Assembly (NCBI GenBank): GCA_964036315.1
Contig: OZ038509.1
Span: 25,860,705-25,924,704, forward strand
Direction of reading: 5' to 3'
DNA: 64,000 bases
Origin: Acanthosepion esculentum
Taxonomy: Eukaryota; Mollusca; Cephalopoda; Sepiida; Sepiidae
Shown here: positions 52,757 to 62,794 of the stretch, in pieces
Position numbering within the stretch: position 1 is the stretch's first letter
Layout: each line of letters opens with the position of its first letter
Notes under the pieces: generated by a model
Database searches by the model: none
What the model saw: the letters and a program-made list of their open reading frames with translations, nothing else
Told to the model about the DNA's origin: nothing
Position numbers and translations under genes: made by a program

Positions 52757-53115
52757 CAGGGTGACCCCAAAAAATGGGAACTTTTTAACAATCCAATAAA
52801 ACCAAGAGTGATGGAAGAAAAATATTTAATTCATAGTAATTGAAACCTTAAAACATGCCATTTAAGAAACAATGATGGAATTTTCATTTTTAAAAATTAC
52901 GTCCTGTAGATGGCGTCCTCCTGTACGAATGCATTATTGAAATCTGCTGTTGAGATTCCTCATTGACTGCTGCAACATCTCAGCTGGGATACTGTGAATT
53001 TCATTCTCGTTACTAAAATGGCGAAATGTTTACTTGCTCAAGGTCACTGTCTCCCAGTGTTGCCACTTGCTCATGTCTGGCAATACGCACTTCAAAAATT
53101 CCGTTTTTTGGGGTC

Positions 53116-53121
<6 letters not shown>
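52757..53121 (-). mobile_element. Deleted Tc1/mariner-superfamily element (365 bp)
   Basis: Terminal inverted repeats of about 19 bp: AGGGTGACCCCAAAAAATGG at the left; the right, read inwards, is AGGGTGACCCCAAAAAACGG. TA flanks both ends (52755-52756, 53122-53123). The minus strand still encodes a transposase-like C-terminus, NEIHSIPAEMLQQSMRNLNS and CIRTGGRHLQDVIFK, with one stop. The rest of the gene is gone, so it could move only with a transposase from elsewhere. Confidence 0.85.

Positions 53122-53189
<68 letters not shown>
53121..53189. repeat. (TA)n microsatellite, about 68 bases
   Basis: The longest TA tract in the window; it touches the right end of the deleted DNA transposon. Confidence 0.97.
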
Positions 53190-53196
<7 letters not shown>

Positions 53197-53700
53197 AAAT
53201 ACAACTGAAAAGTTGCAAATTAAAAAAAATTGAATGTTTTTATGTGAAAGTATTTATTTATATTTTTTTATATATATATATTTGATATTAAAAAAAAGAA
53301 AAATACTGGATTTAAAAATTAAATACATATAAACTAGGGTTAAATAAAGACTTGGGTATTTTAAATCTTTATAAATTTTTCATTAGTTAAACAAAAAAAT
53401 TTTTTTAGATATAGTTAAAAATTTTTTTAAACAACATCTAAAATATTACTACAGTTAGATTTACGTTCGAAATATTCAAACACATTTGCATTCCATATCA
53501 CATGACATCCGCGTCTCGCGACGGATGCTACTTGTAAACAAACTTCTGAAAACAGTCATTTCTGATGAAAGATCGGGGTCGATCTGAAATATCAAATATA
53601 TATATATAAAAAAATTTAAATAAATACTTTCACAAAAAAACATTGAATTTTTTTTAATTTGCAACTTTTCAGTTGTTTTTTCTATATTATATACATATAT
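53186..53700. mobile_element. Foldback-like element with about 110-bp inverted arms
   Basis: Arms at 53186-53292 and 53587-53699 are inverted copies (AACTGAAAAGTTGCAAATTA / AATTTGCAACTTTTCAGTTG, AAAGTATTTATTTA / TAAATAAATACTTT, TATATTTGATAT / ATATCAAATATA). The 295-bp centre is not coding. TA tracts lie outside both arms. Confidence 0.85.
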
Positions 53701-53716
53701 GTGGCTTCTCATTATG

Positions 53717-53718
<2 letters not shown>

Positions 53719-53766
<48 letters not shown>
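53719..53766. repeat. (TA)n microsatellite
   Basis: About 47 bases of TA. Confidence 0.97.
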
Positions 53767-53772
<6 letters not shown>

Positions 53773-53794
53773 TATTTTTTTTTAAATATATCAT

Positions 53795-53903
53795 TTAGGC
53801 TCTACTTCTGTATCAAGCACTGTTTTTTAAAAATAAAAACAAAAATACTAAAGAACTTTGGATTATTAAACTAATGGTTCTTTCCTATTTTCCTATATAT
53901 TTG

Positions 53904-53905
<2 letters not shown>
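53795..53905 (+). repeat. Repeat arm, inverted relative to 51289-51405
   Basis: GGCTCTACTTCTGTATCAAG, AAGAACTTTGGATTATTAAA and GTTCTTTCCTATTTTCC match 51289-51405 in reverse complement. Confidence 0.75.
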
Positions 53906-53945
<40 letters not shown>

Positions 53946-53947
53946 TC
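53906..53947. repeat. (CA)n and (TA)n microsatellites
   Basis: A CA run of about 22 bases followed shortly by a TA run. Confidence 0.95.
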
Positions 53948-54454
53948 AAACATATTGTTAAATATAACAGACAATGAATGTCTATTATGTTTGATCATTG
54001 TGTTTTGTCTCAACTGTTTATATATGTTGATCAGTGGTTAATTATAAATCTATTTATTATCCTAATGGTTATTGGGTGGGCAGTAATAGTTATGTTTCAA
54101 ATTATTCTGTAGAAATATTTGGGGATCTGACTGCATTTTGGGTCTATTTTATTGAGTTGTTTGTTATTTACAATTGATTATATTATTATTTGTTGTTAAT
54201 TTTTATTAATACATTTACTTAAGTTTAAGTGTTCATTTGTAGTTTCTTAATTTGTTTATTATTTACCTGTTTACATATTTATTTTATATTATTTATTTAT
54301 TTTGTTATTTCTTATTTTTCTATTTATTTATTTTTTGTTTTTAATTTTTAAGACATAGTAAAAATTTGTTTTACATTTACATATGATCCTTCTTTGATAT
54401 TGAGCACTTTAAACCATAAATATAGCTTAACTTAAAGCTATATTTCATCATATA
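53948..54454. other. Very AT-rich sequence, no gene
   Basis: TTTATT-rich low complexity. A partial copy of the 57.1-kb palindrome flank is at 54384-54450. Confidence 0.4.
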
Positions 54455-54500
54455 CTAGCAGGCTTTGCCCGCCTGCTCTCACTTTGCAAAGTAAGATATA
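54455..54500 (-). mobile_element. Helitron-like 3' end
   Basis: Read on the minus strand it ends GCAGGCGGGCAAAGCCTGCT then AG|T: a 6-bp hairpin (GCAGGC/GCCTGC) touching the CTAG end, followed by T. The 5' end was not located upstream on that strand. Confidence 0.5.
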
Positions 54501-54730
54501 TTCACAACTTGAAATTTTAAATGAACATTTCATTCATAAATTGCCTTGTTATAGTAAAGGAAAGTTTTACAAATAGATGCAACTTGTTGAAGGTCAAGTA
54601 AAATGCAAATTTCAAACACTTTTCTGCACTATATAAGATGATATTCCTAAATAGAACTATTTTTTATATGAAAATCGAAACAATCCTTGAATGAAAGAAC
54701 CTCGAATGAAGGACAGTTAAAATGTAATAA

Positions 54731-55469
54731 ATAGTTGTGAATTTTTTTGGAAATAAGCATGAAACACGTTCTGTTGATTAAAAAGTTAAGGTCATCAAGA
54801 GAGGTAACTTAATTTATATTTGTAAATTTTTTAAAGATTTACAATTTAAGTATTTAAAAACATTGTTGTTATAATTGTTATTTTTTAAAAAATTACAATT
54901 TAGGTATTTTAAAACCTTGCTGTCATAGATATTTTAAAACATTGCTACTATACTCATAATTAATCTTATTTAGTGTTGTTTTGTAATTTTCTTATATAGA
55001 GGGCTTCAAGAATTTGAAGTTTTTGTTTTTTATTTTTATGATGGAGTATACTTGTATTGCTAATTAATATTTCTCTAAAGCATGAATGTAGACAGGAATG
55101 TTCCTTTAAATGTTGGGCTATGGAACTTGAATCTGCCATGTATAATGTAAACCTCCTCGATAATGTTGTTGGTGTGAAACCAACATATATATTCACTTTT
55201 TTACAGTCTCCCAAAGCACATTTAAATTGATATACAATGTTGGTCTTATACAAAACATTAGTTGACAGAGAAGAATTATTGTGGATGATTATGTTGGTCA
55301 TATTAAATTTAGTATAGTATATAATTAGATTTATTTTTTAAAATACTTAAATTGTAATTTAAAAAAAAAAAATTTACAAATATAAATCAAGTTACCTCCC
55401 TTGATAATATTAACTTTCGAATCAACAGAGTGTGTTTCATGCTTATTTGCAAAAAAACTTCACAACTAT
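54731..55469 (-). mobile_element. Penelope-like remnant with inverted flanks
   Basis: Two inverted copies of about 130 bp (54731-54860 and 55336-55469; shared AATAAGCATGAAACAC, CTGTTGATT, GAGGTAACTT, TTTATATTTGTAAA, ACAATTTAAGTATTT) enclose a GIY-YIG endonuclease end. Penelope-like elements are known for terminal repeats in direct or inverted order, which this fits. Confidence 0.7.
54966..55301 (-). pseudogene. GIY-YIG endonuclease end of a Penelope-like element
   Basis: This 111-residue frame has NIVYQFKCALGDC, then NIYVGFTPTTLSRRFTLYM (the YVG..T..L..R core of the GIY-YIG fold), AQHLKEHSC and LQILEALYIRKLQN (Glu of the metal site in the EALYI block). In Penelope-like retroelements this domain follows the reverse transcriptase and nicks the target. 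The reverse transcriptase is absent, so the copy is 5'-truncated; the frame itself is intact. Confidence 0.82.
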
Positions 55470-55642
55470 GTATGACATTAGTTTTTGTCTGAGCAATTCA
55501 CCACGAAGATGAGACTGACAGTACTTGGAGAAAATAAAAAGGAATGAGAAAAATTACAGCGCCTTCCTTAACATTTTTAAAGGTAACATTAAGAAATTGA
55601 TCCATGAATTTGAATGGATTAAAATAGACAGATATGTCTAGA

Positions 55643-55660
55643 TTATTCAACCAGATATGC

Positions 55661-55706
<46 letters not shown>

Positions 55707-56071
55707 ATTGACTCTCCTGTTGTTTTCAACATATGAGTGTCTTTCAGTTTAGTTTTATGTTTATGTTTCATATGAGACAGCAATCCTGCAAGGGATTTGC
55801 AAACAAATCCACACGAGGGAGATGCTGAAGGGTTGACCATCATATGGGCTTATGTATTAGCCCGAGATTTAGTGTTAGTTCTGAATTCTCTCAGATCGTT
55901 GAGACGATTCTTTTCAAAGTTAGTTATACCTCAGTAGCAGGTGTTTCTCCGGTTTGCTCGTTTTCAACAGCAAGTTTGAACACCTCTATAGGAATGTTTG
56001 CAGCAATTAAATTGTATTTAAGTTTATCCTTGAAGCGTAACCAAGGACGGCCTACGTTACGCTTACCATGA
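55643..56071 (-). pseudogene. LINE C-terminal end with zinc-finger motif
   Basis: On the minus strand from 56071: GRPWLRFKDKLKYNLIAANI then PIEVFKLAVEN, broken blocks, then a C2H2-type finger CGFVCKSLAGLLSHMKHKHK near 55790-55740. Some LINEs carry a DxLK.NL..C/I...W..LA..R..WR then C2H2 end, which this resembles. Frames are shifted between blocks. The last codons run into a TA tract (55665-55702). Confidence 0.7.
55665..55702. repeat. (TA)n microsatellite
   Basis: About 38 bases of TA. Confidence 0.97.
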
Positions 56072-56560
56072 AAAAGTTGGATATACATGAGGATTTTCAG
56101 CCTATGTATATATTTAGTTATTGGGGCAGGATATCATTATTTAAACATATACTATTAAATAAAACAGACAATGAAGATCTATTTTGTCTGATCAATAAGC
56201 CATTCTAATGTTCGAATGTTTGCTTTAATTTCTGGTGAAAATAAAGACGAAAATTGTCCAACATTTGGATATTTTCTACTTTTCTAAATAACAAAATATC
56301 ATTTTTGATGGTGGTTATCTTTGTTTCATGTCTGTATAACCACTCTGAGGATGGTTCATGAGTCAAAATATACGAGAATCAATATAATATACTACCTGAC
56401 AGTTTCATGATTCATTATGTTCTTCTGAGAAAGCCCTCCTGATCAGGATTAACACATGAAAATGGCATTCACCATGCAGTGTTGATTCTTATCATTAATT
56501 TTATATTGAAAGCCCTTCCCTATAAATATAACAAAATTTATACAATATATATATTGATAT
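56072..56560. other. Unassigned AT-rich sequence
   Basis: A short similarity exists between 53955-54000 and 56150-56205 (AACAGACAATGAA.G.CTATT.TGT.TGATCA). No gene. Confidence 0.4.
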
Positions 56561-56564
56561 TCCA

Positions 56565-56700
56565 GCTATGGGTAAATAGCAGGACAGACTGGGTTCTATA
56601 GCCTTGAGTGGTAAACAGTCTAAGAGAAGAATAACTCTGAATTCAAAACCTGCGGAGGGTCATTTGGGGACCTTGAGGTATACTGTGAGATTGATTCTGC
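56565..56700 (+). mobile_element. SINE family A, distal fragment
   Basis: CAGCTATGGGTAAATAGCAG and GACAGACTGGGTT match 19590-19620, then GTCTAAG and TCTGAATTC...CTG.GGAGGGTCAT as in the 32-kb sequence. The head is absent. Confidence 0.6.
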
Positions 56701-56851
56701 ATGAGCCATCACAACTATAATCAAATGATATGTGTGGGTAGTCTGGCTGTTGGTTTTAAGAAATTTTGGCCCTCATATGTCAAAAACGACAGGAAAGTCC
56801 AGTATATTAGTATTAATACTTTAAATCATAAAATTTTATTAATATTTAAAC

Positions 56852-57112
56852 AATATATATATATATATATGCTGTGGCCTTGTTAGGGCCAGAAATAAAC
56901 ACACAAGAGAGGAACTGAATTAAACAAAATATATTAACAGAAAACAGTAATAAAAACGAGAATGTTACAGCAAGAATGTTCGGTCCGACTGTTAGAGCTG
57001 ACTGCTGGAAACTTCCTTCTCCAAACAGCAGTAGCTGCTCCTATTTATAGCTGTGAGAGTCCATGCGTGTGTGGCTAAATTATCATAACAATATATATAT
57101 ACATATATATAT
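56852..57112. repeat. TA tract interrupted by an LTR
   Basis: TA runs at 56852-56870 and 57090-57112 sit on the two sides of the LTR-like element and are probably one original tract. Confidence 0.8.
56870..57090 (-). mobile_element. Small solo-LTR-like element (221 bp)
   Basis: On the minus strand it starts TGTTATGATAATTTAGCC and ends AAGGCCACAGCA (TG...CA), with a TATA box CTATAAATAGG near 57047. The TGTTATG start is shared with the LTRs at 24365 and 12726. The flanks are TA repeats, so the target duplication (ATATA) is not informative. A non-autonomous small LTR element is possible. Confidence 0.65.
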
Positions 57113-57116
57113 AGTT

Positions 57117-57281
57117 TTAAGGTGTGCTATATTTATGAGATACAGGGCATATGTAAATATAAATATAAAAGTCAACACTCAGAGGCGACAGGCTGTTTCA
57201 TGCTAGATGCAATCATCAGGCCTAACAATTGCATCTAGCATGAAACAGCCTGTCGCCTCTGAGTGTTGACTTCAATATTCA

Positions 57282-57290
<9 letters not shown>
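57117..57290. repeat. Perfect 43-bp-arm palindrome
   Basis: 57171-57213 and 57228-57270 are exact reverse complements (arms begin GTCAACACTCAGAGGCGACA and end CATGCTAGATGCAAT), around a 14-base loop. Beyond them pairing continues imperfectly (ATATAAAAGT / ACTTTTATAT). Single arms exist at 28235, so the palindrome is likely an inverted duplication of a dispersed repeat. Confidence 0.95.

Positions 57291-57320
<30 letters not shown>
57291..57320. repeat. (TA)n microsatellite
   Basis: About 30 bases of TA directly between the palindrome and the 107-bp array. Confidence 0.95.
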
Positions 57321-57323
<3 letters not shown>

Positions 57324-57332
57324 CTAAAGTTA

Positions 57333-57650
57333 TATTATTCATTTTTCACTAGTATTTCTTTCATCTTATTTCTCTTTCTTTTCCACCAAGTAGTAATAGT
57401 CTTAAGTTGTCTGAATTTCTTAGATGAAGCCTTGGCAATTATTATTCATTTTTCACTAGTATTTCTTTCATCTTATTTCTCTTGCTTTTCCACCAAGTAG
57501 TAAAAGTCTTAAGTTGTCTGAATTTCTTAGATGAAGCCTTGGCAATTATTATTCATTTTTGACTAGTATTTCTTTCATCTTATTTCTCTTGCTTTTCTAC
57601 CAAGTAGTAATAGTCTTAAGTTGTCTGAATTTCTTTCATCTTATTTCTCA
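57333..57650. repeat. 107-bp tandem repeat, locus 2
   Basis: About three units with TTTCTTAGATGAAGCCTTGG at 57416 and 57523, same sequence and period as at 47.6-48.2 kb. It ends in a shortened unit at 57630. Confidence 0.92.
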
Positions 57651-58900
57651 TGTGATTTTGGCCATCAAGATGCTTGTCAGATCCACTGACACTTTGACAT
57701 CAGCACAAGTAAAGTAGCTCATAATAATGATAATTCCTTAGACCAATAAATATGGTGAATATTGCACCTGAGATATGGACTCCTATTTCATGAAACCAAT
57801 TCCCGATAAAAACCAGTAGATCCCAAAATGAATGACACAAATTAAAAAAAATGGAGATTCATCAAGAAAATTTTTTTATAAATATTCTCTGAATATGAAA
57901 CTGTTGGATGGCTGGATTTATGAAGAATACAGGGATAATCAATCCTTGAATTATGATAGAGGATTTGGCCAACAATGAGGGATTATCTCATAGATGACTG
58001 CAATGGCTGAATTAATCCTTATGAATAAATGTCAAATGGATTCAAGATAATAAGTCTTCTACATTTGCTGACTCCTTACTTTATTTCTTAAGGGTAACTG
58101 AATAAAATGTTAAATTAACTAAACTCTATATTTGATAGAGAAAAAAGGCATTTGAATATATTATCCCTAAAATCTTCTTCCATCACATTTCAAAAAGATA
58201 TGGGGACTATCCTAATAGTCAAGGTCAAATATTGATTGCATTTAAATATTCTGGATACATCAAAATCCCTAGGGAAGTTTAGATAATTTTAAAACCTTTA
58301 GCACTCTGTAGGTAACCATTTTTGCCAAGCATAATATGAGTCCAGCAAATGCAACTTGGATATGAATTTCTTGGTTGTACAGTCATATCCTTCTATGGCA
58401 GCACCTAAAGCAATCTTGACTGAAATTGAAAGCCAGGCTACTGCAATTTCAAATATATAGAACTAATATATAAAACACTATATTCTGAGGGGATTCCATA
58501 TACAGTAAAAGGAGGAAGTAATATTTATAAATGATGCAAAATGCTAAATTAAAAAAAAGTAAATTTTTAAGGTTTGGAGCAGGCAGTTGCTTCAAGATAT
58601 TTCTTTTCTTTATAGCTCTTCAGATCCATGAACTTCCTGAAACTATTACCAATTTCAAGATCAAGATCATTAATTTTGCTTCTCAATTTGATTGGATAAA
58701 CTTAATGAAATGTTTTGTTCTAACGCAATATTAGAACTGTTGTTCGTATTCTCAAACCTTTTGTTTTTTTTTTTCATTTTAATTGTTGTGTACACCTTGA
58801 CTATATATAAATATATATATTTTAGGAAATGGATTAAATCTGACAGATTTTTAATTTATTTATTTAAAAGTTAATTTTGAAATGGATGCTAATATTTGTA
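57651..58900. other. AT-rich sequence, no gene recognised
   Basis: Frames at 58531-58734 and 58692-58874 are AT-rich and unassigned. No repeat family recognised. Confidence 0.45.
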
Positions 58901-58904
58901 TAGC

Positions 58905-59115
58905 TGTTTTTATTTATTTATTAAACAGTATATTTATTTATTTACATCTACCGGCCTGAATATTTCAAGAAATCTTGTTAGAAAAATATGAATCCTCCGG
59001 CAGGATTCAAACCTGGGCCCCCTAGGCAAAACCGTCATTACATCTGATGTGCCTTAGCCCAACTCAGCTATGTAGGATGTCCTGATCAAACAAAGCCCAA
59101 ACAGTGCTTTTGAAT
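58905..59115 (-). mobile_element. tRNA-type SINE (family C)
   Basis: The minus strand has A box (TAGCTGAGTTGGGCTAAGGC), B box (GGTTTGAATCCTGCCGG) and family tail (CGGTAGATGTAAATAAATA). Diverged from the 33- and 51-kb copies. Confidence 0.8.
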
Positions 59116-59354
59116 TAATGACCAGTTATTTTGTTTATTAAATATTAACTTTAGCCTGAATATTTATGAGCGTCTCTTAGATTTAAAATTTTGAAAAAAT
59201 AACATTTTCTTTTTGTTTACTTTTTTTAGAAATACTGTTTGCAAAATAAAATCTTCACATTTGCCTTGATAAAGCCCATCAGAGGACGAAACACGTCGGC
59301 TAAGTTAAGTTGTCCTATTATCTTCATTCATATATTGTAGTTATATCTTAAATT

Positions 59355-59357
<3 letters not shown>

Positions 59358-59391
<34 letters not shown>
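59358..59391. repeat. (TA)n microsatellite
   Basis: About 34 bases of TA. Confidence 0.95.
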
Positions 59392-59396
<5 letters not shown>

Positions 59397-60321
59397 AATA
59401 TTTTTATTATGAAATATTTTACATCACTACACAAAAATTTCTGTTTCGGAACTTAAAAATTATTCCATCATCAGATGATGTTTGGTAACTTATGATGAAA
59501 ATGATTTATTTGTGAAATCAGAAAATAATTCGGTAGCTTATTTGAGAGTTAAAAAGGAGGTGGGGGAACAAATTTCAAAATTTTGTGGGTATGTCTGGAT
59601 TGACCAATCAAAAGACGGATCAAAGCTAAAATAGAAAATTGAAAAATTAGATCAGAAGTTAGAGGTAGGTGGGTTATTGATTCATGTCTAGATGAATTGA
59701 CACTTTTAAGGCACATCAACGTAGACGACATCTGGTTATGAATATAAATTTAAGATACAGTAAAGTAGACAGAGATATATATTTAACAAAAGGTTAATTT
59801 TAAAAGAATTTCAAGATTTTTTTTCTTAAATTTTTTATATACTTGAGAACTACGTTAAAGGGGTCTCTAATATGATTAAATCATTTTTATATATATTATT
59901 TTGAACCCAAAATACAATACATATTGAATGAGCAGTAAAACATGGTGATATTAAAGTTGAAAAATCAAAGAATTAAATAAATATTATATGGACCATTATA
60001 TATTACTAAAATAATGGATATATAATTGTAATGCATAGATTTTTAATGAACAAATCTATTAACTATATTTTAAAGTTAACATTATACAATGCCTACAAAT
60101 TACTGTTAATTCATTTCACTTATTTTAGGAGATTATTATTATTAACTTCATAATATGCAGCTTTTCATGTAGACACAGGGGACATGGGTCATTTAAGGAC
60201 TTACAAATTCTCATTTTTAAAATTTTTTTTTATTTTGCTCTGTGTTGTATCAAGCACTTTAAAAAAAACAGTAAATTCTAGGAACAGTGAATTCTTAATC
60301 TGTCTGTTCATTCTCTTTATT

Positions 60322-60361
<40 letters not shown>

Positions 60362-61050
60362 TGTTTCATTAAAAAGGACAGACAAGGTACTATGATTGAG
60401 CTTTTTATTTTATTTTTCTTGTGTTCGAACAAGAGCTTTCTTTACAGGACAAAGGGTGTGTAAGAACTGTCCAAATGTTTTATGTTTCCGAGCGCTTTCA
60501 GCTAAACCTTTAGCCATTATCAAGGATGATTCGATTTTTCAGCTTAATTGAGTGTGTGCATTATGTGTATGTCATAGAGTGTAGTAGGGATGTTTTTAAT
60601 TTCCGAATATTTTATTTAAATTTGTGTGCTGAAAACAAAAGAAAGATTAATTCTAAGTTTGTCACTTATCCAAAAAAGTCTTTCTACATCATCTCCACAT
60701 GTTCCATTGTCCAAAACTGGCACACAATTCTGGCTGGCTGTCTATGCCTTTTGGGGTTAATCAGGGATCAATCTGTAAGAGATTCTTATCTCTGAATTAT
60801 GATTTTAGCTGTGTGTCATAAACCAATGTCAACAGATCTTGCCCTATGACTTGTCATAGTTGAATGTTGTTCTTTCTGCCAGGCATCTGATTATTGGTCC
60901 TTTTGAGAATCAAAATCTTCCATCTATCCCACAGGAGTTTATTGGGATGTCATTTGGGCTATTCATTAACCTTTGATATGAAATGGAAAAGACTATACTG
61001 ACTCCCTTGCTAGGTTAGATGCTAAGAAAGTCAGTTCACTATGTTGGGCG
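59392..61050. other. Unassigned sequence with a (TA)n tract at 60324-60358
   Basis: No gene recognised. 59420-59500 holds a short inverted string (CATCATCAGATGATG). 60430-60530 has TTAGCCATTATCAAGGATGA, possibly a SINE-type tail. The 60526-60795 frame is unassigned. Confidence 0.4.
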
Positions 61051-61059
61051 AGACAGTTT

Positions 61060-61990
61060 TCCTCTCCTACCATTCTTCTATGCCTTGAATATTGCTGCCA
61101 CATTTGGTCTGGTGCTTAGAATATTGCTGCCATATATTATCCAGTGCCCCTGCTATTTACATTGAGTTTCTTCATAAGATACAAAGAAGAATCAGCAATA
61201 TTATTCATCCTGGTCTGGCAGCTCGGCTTCAGTCACTTACCAACTGCCATAAGGTTGTCCCTGTGTCTTTTCTGTAAATACTTTCATTGTAATTGTTCAG
61301 GTGAGTTCATCGCTATGGTACCTAGACTTTTCGAATTGAAGCACAGCACTAGACTCATCAATTTATAGTTGAGCTGGCTAGATGTAGCTATAAACAGTTT
61401 CGTTTCTCACACATCTCACTTGTGGAACTCCCATCCAGCTTTATGCTGTCCAGCCAAGTTTAATCTTTAAATATTTAAATGCAATGTCAATTGCTATCTA
61501 GTGTCCTCCTGATTACTCTTTCCTCTTCCGCTCATTATTAATGTTTCTGTTCCTAATTCTTCCACACCCAGTAACCCCTTGTGTCTTAGTGGCTTTACTG
61601 CCTTGCTTGTGGAACTCCCTTCCGGCTCCCTACTTTCCAGCCAACTTTAATCTTCAAATATTTCAATACAATGTCAATCGCTCTCTACTGTCCTCCTGAT
61701 TAATCTTTCCTCTTCCCGCTCATTATTAATGTTTCTGTTCCTAATTCTCCCACACCCAGTAACCCCTTGTGTCTTAGTGGCTTTACTGCCTTGCTTGTGG
61801 AACTCCCTTCCGGCTCCATGCTTTCCAGCCAACTTTAATCTTCAAATATTTAAATGCAATGTCAATCTGTATCTACTGTCCTCCTGATTACTCTTTCCTC
61901 TTCCCGCTAATTGTTAATGTTTCTGTTCCTAATTCTTCCACACCCAGTAACCCCTTGTGACTTAGTGGCTTTACTTCCTTGCATGGGATG
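61060..61990 (+). pseudogene. Jockey/CR1-type LINE (J3), 3' end triplicated
   Basis: Frames 61092-61277 and onward encode LEYCCHILSSAPAIYIEFLH, KIQRRISNIIHPGLAARLQS, then (shifted) FCKYFHCNCSGEF and MVPRLFELKHSTRL, then a damaged SLVELP...NLQIFKCNVN end and UTR. The last part, from TGTGGAACTCCC to CTTTACTGCCTTGCTT, occurs three times in tandem (61432, 61619, 61797; spacings 187 and 178). Only the last copy ends with TGGGATGATACC and an A-rich tail. Dead, 5'-truncated. Confidence 0.85.
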
Positions 61991-62004
61991 ATACCAATTT
62001 AAAA

Positions 62005-62008
<4 letters not shown>

Positions 62009-62046
<38 letters not shown>
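62009..62046. repeat. (TA)n microsatellite
   Basis: TA tract directly after the LINE tail. Confidence 0.95.
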
Positions 62047-62049
<3 letters not shown>

Positions 62050-62790
62050 GCAAACATACAGAAAAATATTGAGCTTAAATATTTAAAAGGAGAAAATTTA
62101 TTAAAGGTGATAATTTTTATAAACCAGCAAAAGACATCAACGAAATCTTCCCCGATCTGAGATTTTTTATCCTTGAAAAGGAAAGTCCCCTGGGGTAAGC
62201 TCTGTAGCTTCTGGTTATTTTTTCAAATGTGAAGTTATTTTCATTTTAGAATTAGTTTTGAAGTTGAAATTCGCTATTTTGTTAGCATCTTGACAATGTT
62301 TATGTCTGGAATTTTGAATAAGGGAATTTAAGATAGACATCAGTGTCACATGAAAACTGTAGATGTTGACAGGTGATACAAGCCGTGATTTACAGTCAAT
62401 GAGAAAACTTCAACTAACCTAATCTCCACTGAAATTGCATGAGAGATTTTGTGGTGGCTTGTTAATATCCATTGAGTGTTTCAATTCTTCTCCTGTTCAT
62501 TTTTTACTTTTAACGAGTCTGACAAAAGGAATCATACAGTCTATAAAGGTGACTTCAGTATGCCTAACATGATAGTGAATGCACATCAGCAACAGGCAGC
62601 TTTAAGGCCCAAGTTCTAGACTTAGGATTGTCCCACAAGATGAGACAATTAAATTAAAGTGTTCGCTTATGAATTTAGTGAAAGAGTAATTGTGAGTTTA
62701 AGCTCTGGTGCAGGTGGTACAAATTTATATATATTTATATATATATATCAATATTATATCAATAACTGAAAATGTAATGTGAACCAATAA
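62047..62790. other. Unassigned sequence
   Basis: No gene or repeat recognised. Confidence 0.4.
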
Positions 62791-62794
62791 ATTT

